A stretch of DNA of 10,042 nt from Larix sibirica (Eukaryota; Streptophyta; Pinopsida; Pinales; Pinaceae). The notes beneath the pieces were generated by a model, which was not told the origin of the DNA, did no database searches, and was given only the letters and a program-made list of their open reading frames with translations. Both the position numbers and the translations under genes were made by a program. Position 1 is the first letter of the stretch, and each line of letters opens with the position of its first letter. The DNA lies in the NCBI GenBank assembly GCA_004151065.3, contig NWUY0300018358.1, positions 50,570 to 60,611 on the forward strand, in the 5' to 3' direction. Shown one piece after another: positions 8,110-10,042 of this stretch.

Positions 8110-8943
8110 ACACACATAGGGTCATGGGTTAAAGGAAAATCTCGATCTGAACATGGCTACCTTCTCCAAGAAGAATGATCTGGTGGTATTTCTCCTTCTT
8201 TGGATGCAAGAGTCCTCTGATATGGGGTCCTGCGTAGGTGTCCCTTTATTTGAACTCACTATGCTACTCTTCTACCTCAGCCACAGTCCTCTTCCTACTA
8301 TACTTCAAAAATATCTTTCCACCCCACAACAATCTGGTCTCTTCTATTGTTGCATGTTCTTCTCTACTCAACATTCTTAGCTCATCCTCTATTCATTCAT
8401 TCTCTCCTTCCTTAACTCAGATCGTTCTCTGGACATCCCATAATCCCCATTGTGCATGTAAGTACTTAACTACTAGGGTAACCTAATTGCAATACCAAAT
8501 TCCCTTTCTTGCAGAAAAAACATCTTGATCCAAGTACCTAGTGATTTCGGGTACCTTCCATGCGGGCCCTTAAAGAATTCCATCTCTATTTCACTGTAAG
8601 ATTGGGTATAGTCTGTGGAAAACTTCATGACATACCCCTTCAAGATACTATCCAACTAGAAGTCTACTATATGTGATATTGGATTAATCACAATGTTAAC
8701 CAGCTGGATCCATTCAGGGGTATAGTATCTTGGATTGTCAACATGAGATATCTAATTCAATTCAACTAACCTCAATAGCCACTCCACCAAAATTATAGGA
8801 AACTCACACAAGAAGGTTGCACGCTGATATGTGTAGATGTACTTTTGCAACTAGTGTTCTTTGCTAATCTATGCGTTCTTATTTTTATCTCTTGTTAACT
8901 CGTAGTCCTCCTCTTTCATCTAATCCTCTATCTATTGCTTCAT
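8110..8943 (-). pseudogene. Unrecognised coding segment upstream of Gag (possible N-terminal extension)
   Basis: From an ATG at 8943 one minus-strand phase gives protein-like text for about 170 codons to about 8440. It begins MKQ...IED...MKEEDYEL, continues with YQRATFLCEFPIILVEWLLR, RYYTPEWIQLVNIVI and LKGYVMKFSTDY, and ends with EFFKGPHGRYPKSLGTWIKM and FGIAIRLP. It has ten in-frame stops, nine of them TAG, and almost every one falls where Gln would fit. Frame changes follow, but charged text (EEHATIEETRLLWGGKIFLK, KRTVAEVEE) continues towards 8290. It lies inside the LTRs between the primer site and Gag, so it may be an N-terminal Gag extension, a separate ORF0-like gene, or captured host sequence. 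I do not recognise the family. Confidence 0.55.
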
Positions 8944-9000
8944 CGGTATCAATGAAACCATCAGTCAACCTCCACCTTCCCTTCAGTCGTAGATATTGAT

Positions 9001-9016
9001 ATCAACAATAGAACCA
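9001..9016 (-). promoter_or_regulatory. Candidate decayed primer-binding site
   Basis: Two bases inside the 5' LTR the minus strand reads TGGTTCTATTGTTGAT. It starts with the TGG that pairs with a tRNA CCA end and is at the expected place. Compared with the tRNA-Asp-type site used by Athila/Tat elements as I recall it (TGGCGCCGTTGCCGGG), 8 of 16 bases agree. Six of the eight differences are C-to-T or G-to-A, as deamination would produce. The position is good evidence; the tRNA identity is a guess. Confidence 0.35.
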
Positions 9017-9018
9017 TT

Positions 9019-9497
9019 CGTTGGTGCACGGTAAGACCTAGGGTTCAACATAAAATTCACCAACAAAACCCAAGACACCGACCCTTTCGACATCACCTGC
9101 ATTGCAGATGAAGTATCACTCGAGATATCTAAGAGGACTGCAGGAACCAAGCTTACGTAGTGCTTAAGGGATGTGAATCATTCATTGTATATATCTTAAG
9201 CATTCACTCATCTATTGCACAGAACTGTGTAAACTCAATCATAAACAATGCATTCAAAACATTAACATAACAAAATTCCCATGTGGACACCAAATACAAC
9301 ATTCATCACATTACACATGAAGGCACTATCATTCATAACAGAGCAAGTTTAATCGTATCATCAATGGAAACAACATTAAATGGACCGCGCAACACGCAAC
9401 ACCACTTTGTTACAAATTCCAACATTATACAACAAAATTTTTTCTCATAACCATACAATATAATCGTCAGCCATGAGAAACAACCTTCAAGCCAACA
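9019..9497 (-). repeat. 5' LTR of the gypsy-type element (right copy)
   Basis: This copy matches 765-1243 over its full 479 bp without gaps. On the + strand it begins CGTTGG, one change from TGTTGG in the other copy, and ends CCAACA. The best-preserved runs are around 9040-9070, 9205-9225, 9250-9275 and 9305-9325. For a minus-strand element this LTR would hold the promoter, but I see no certain TATA box. Its outer edge abuts the right target duplication at 9498. Confidence 0.92.
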
Positions 9498-9502
9498 AGT
9501 GT
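9498..9502. repeat. Right target-site duplication of the gypsy-type element
   Basis: AGTGT lies directly outside the right LTR. It pairs with GGTGT at 760-764 with one transition. It overlaps the TGTTGATG at 9500 that may be the start of another LTR. Confidence 0.65.
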
Positions 9503-9595
9503 TGATGTTTCTAGTAGCATCGAAAGATATTCCACAAGAAAGAATAATAGCAATCCTAGAACAAGTCGACCCAATTAAATTAACCAAGTTGAATT

Positions 9596-9649
9596 GGTCA
9601 AGTCAGCGTAGTTAAGTGAAAATGACCCACTTACTAGGTCAAGTCAGCA
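9596..9649 (+). repeat. Direct repeat of GGTCAAGTCAGC upstream of the TATA box
   Basis: GGTCAAGTCAGC occurs at 9596-9607 and again at 9637-9648, 41 bp apart. On the other strand each holds TTGACC, the core of the WRKY-binding W-box. Paired elements in this place recall the repeated enhancer boxes in U3 of stress-responsive plant LTR retrotransposons. Binding is not shown by the sequence. Confidence 0.45.
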
Positions 9650-9674
9650 CAGATAGGAAAAGTGACTTTTCCAG

Positions 9675-9682
9675 TATAAATA
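9675..9682 (+). promoter_or_regulatory. TATA box (TATAAATA) of the right-hand LTR
   Basis: A perfect plant-type TATAAATA lies about 175 bp inside the presumed LTR start and downstream of the paired GGTCAAGTCAGC repeats. Transcription would be expected to start about 30 bp downstream, near 9705-9715, on the + strand. An AATAAA at 9752-9757 could be a polyadenylation signal. Confidence 0.55.
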
Positions 9683-10042
9683 CAAGTGAGGTGGCCTCAT
9701 TTGCAACACACCAATTTTATTAATCAAGGAGAAAGGTGCACAGATCGAAGGAATAAAAGACAAGGGTTCAAGAAGAATTGCGAATACATATTTTAGGTTT
9801 TTATCTTTCTCTCTCTCTACTTCATTCTCAAAAGGGCTCATATTTTATTCTTTAACTTTCTTGTATATCATTACTCTATTTCTGCAACTAGTGTTGGGAG
9901 CTAAACATTGTATCTTGTTGAATAATGTTATCTAGAGAAGTTTGTTGGGGTTTTCCCATGAGAGGATTTTCCCAGGGTAAAAATTGTGTCTACTATGAAT
10001 TTGTTTCTTTCAATGATCCTTTATATGCATGTAGTTTATGTT

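Larger units (their letters stand above)
765..9497 (-). mobile_element. Decayed Ty3/gypsy-type LTR retrotransposon with extra coding regions, reverse transcriptase deleted
   Basis: The element has two 479-bp direct terminal repeats, a near-perfect 5-bp target duplication outside them, and internal coding remnants in gypsy order on the minus strand: Gag, protease, RNase H, integrase. Integrase after RNase H separates Ty3/gypsy from Ty1/copia. Total length is about 8.7 kb. A long coding region follows integrase, and an unrecognised segment precedes Gag. Extra ORFs of this sort are known from the Tat and Athila groups, but I cannot assign a lineage because the reverse transcriptase, the usual classifier, is missing. 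Every domain has stops or frameshifts, so the copy is a fossil. Any movement of its ancestors after the reverse transcriptase was lost would have needed a helper element. Confidence 0.93.
9500..10042 (+). mobile_element. Probable partial LTR of a second, Ty1/copia-like retrotransposon
   Basis: The segment starts TGTTGATG, continues through an upstream region with a repeated GGTCAAGTCAGC, and has a TATA box at 9675-9682. A leader-like part follows with ATTAATCAAGGAGAAAGG, a CT-rich run (about 9803-9818) and two TTTTCCCA words (9951-9958 and 9967-9974) just before GGGTAAAAATTGTGT. That late TTTTCCCA/GGATTTTCCCAGG block is typical of the 3' part of plant copia LTRs. No LTR end, primer site or coding text is reached before the window closes, so the element's presence and the exact start are inferred. 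It could also be a solo LTR or a host promoter and leader. Confidence 0.5.

Noticed and set aside
2569-8943. TAG read as glutamine under a variant genetic code
   Set aside because: TAA and TGA stops and frameshifts also occur, CAG codons persist, and catalytic residues are lost. Decay by deamination of CAG explains the TAG bias better.
9333-9587. 84-codon minus-strand frame at the right LTR
   Set aside because: It crosses the LTR boundary and target duplication, and the matching frame in the left LTR is not open. It is not a gene.
9644-9841. 65-codon minus-strand frame in the right flank
   Set aside because: It is antisense to a promoter and leader region with a TATA box and CT run; no motif or homology is visible.
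9660-10042. First exon of a host gene downstream of the TATA box
   Set aside because: No long + frame begins here, and the TTTTCCCA block and leader resemble a copia LTR. I could not exclude a host promoter, so the LTR call is kept at moderate confidence.

Overview
The window is plant nuclear DNA and consists almost entirely of repeats. It is AT-rich and has no intact gene, no bacterial-type operon and no RNA gene that I could recognise. The main object is one old, decayed Ty3/gypsy-type LTR retrotransposon on the minus strand. It has plant-type Gag, protease, RNase H and integrase remnants, and the level of decay suits a large, repeat-rich seed-plant genome. A gymnosperm is my guess, but the species cannot be fixed from the sequence.

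Layout on the + strand. Bases 1-757 are a degenerate tandem array built on a unit of about 10 bp resembling ATGGTTGACC. Bases 760-764 (GGTGT) and 9498-9502 (AGTGT) are the likely 5-bp target-site duplication. Bases 765-1243 and 9019-9497 are the two LTRs. Each is 479 bp, they align without gaps, and they differ at about 18% of positions by hand count. Inside them, read on the minus strand from 9018 down to 1244, lie: a decayed primer-binding site, an unrecognised coding segment (about 8943-8110), a Ser/Asn-rich linker, Gag (7972-7500), aspartic protease (7495-7195), RNase H (7192-about 6700), integrase (about 6450-5343), a basic segment (5324-5130), and a very long extra coding region downstream of integrase (about 4922-1340). 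To the right of the element, 9500-10042 looks like part of a second LTR, probably Ty1/copia type, on the + strand, with a TATA box.

The parts would once have worked as one retrotransposon: Gag for the particle, protease for maturation, RNase H and integrase for replication and insertion. This copy cannot do so. The reverse transcriptase core is absent because the protease runs directly into the RNase H connection. The Gag zinc-knuckle region is also missing, RNase H has lost a catalytic Asp, integrase has lost one zinc ligand, and every frame carries stops. The stops are strikingly biased to TAG, as expected if CAG codons in CHG context were lost by methylcytosine deamination.

The least explained parts are the roughly 1.2-kilocodon region after integrase, the extra segment before Gag, and the 10-bp-periodic array next to the insertion site. 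I found no novel defence or regulatory system. The unusual element architecture is the most useful lead.
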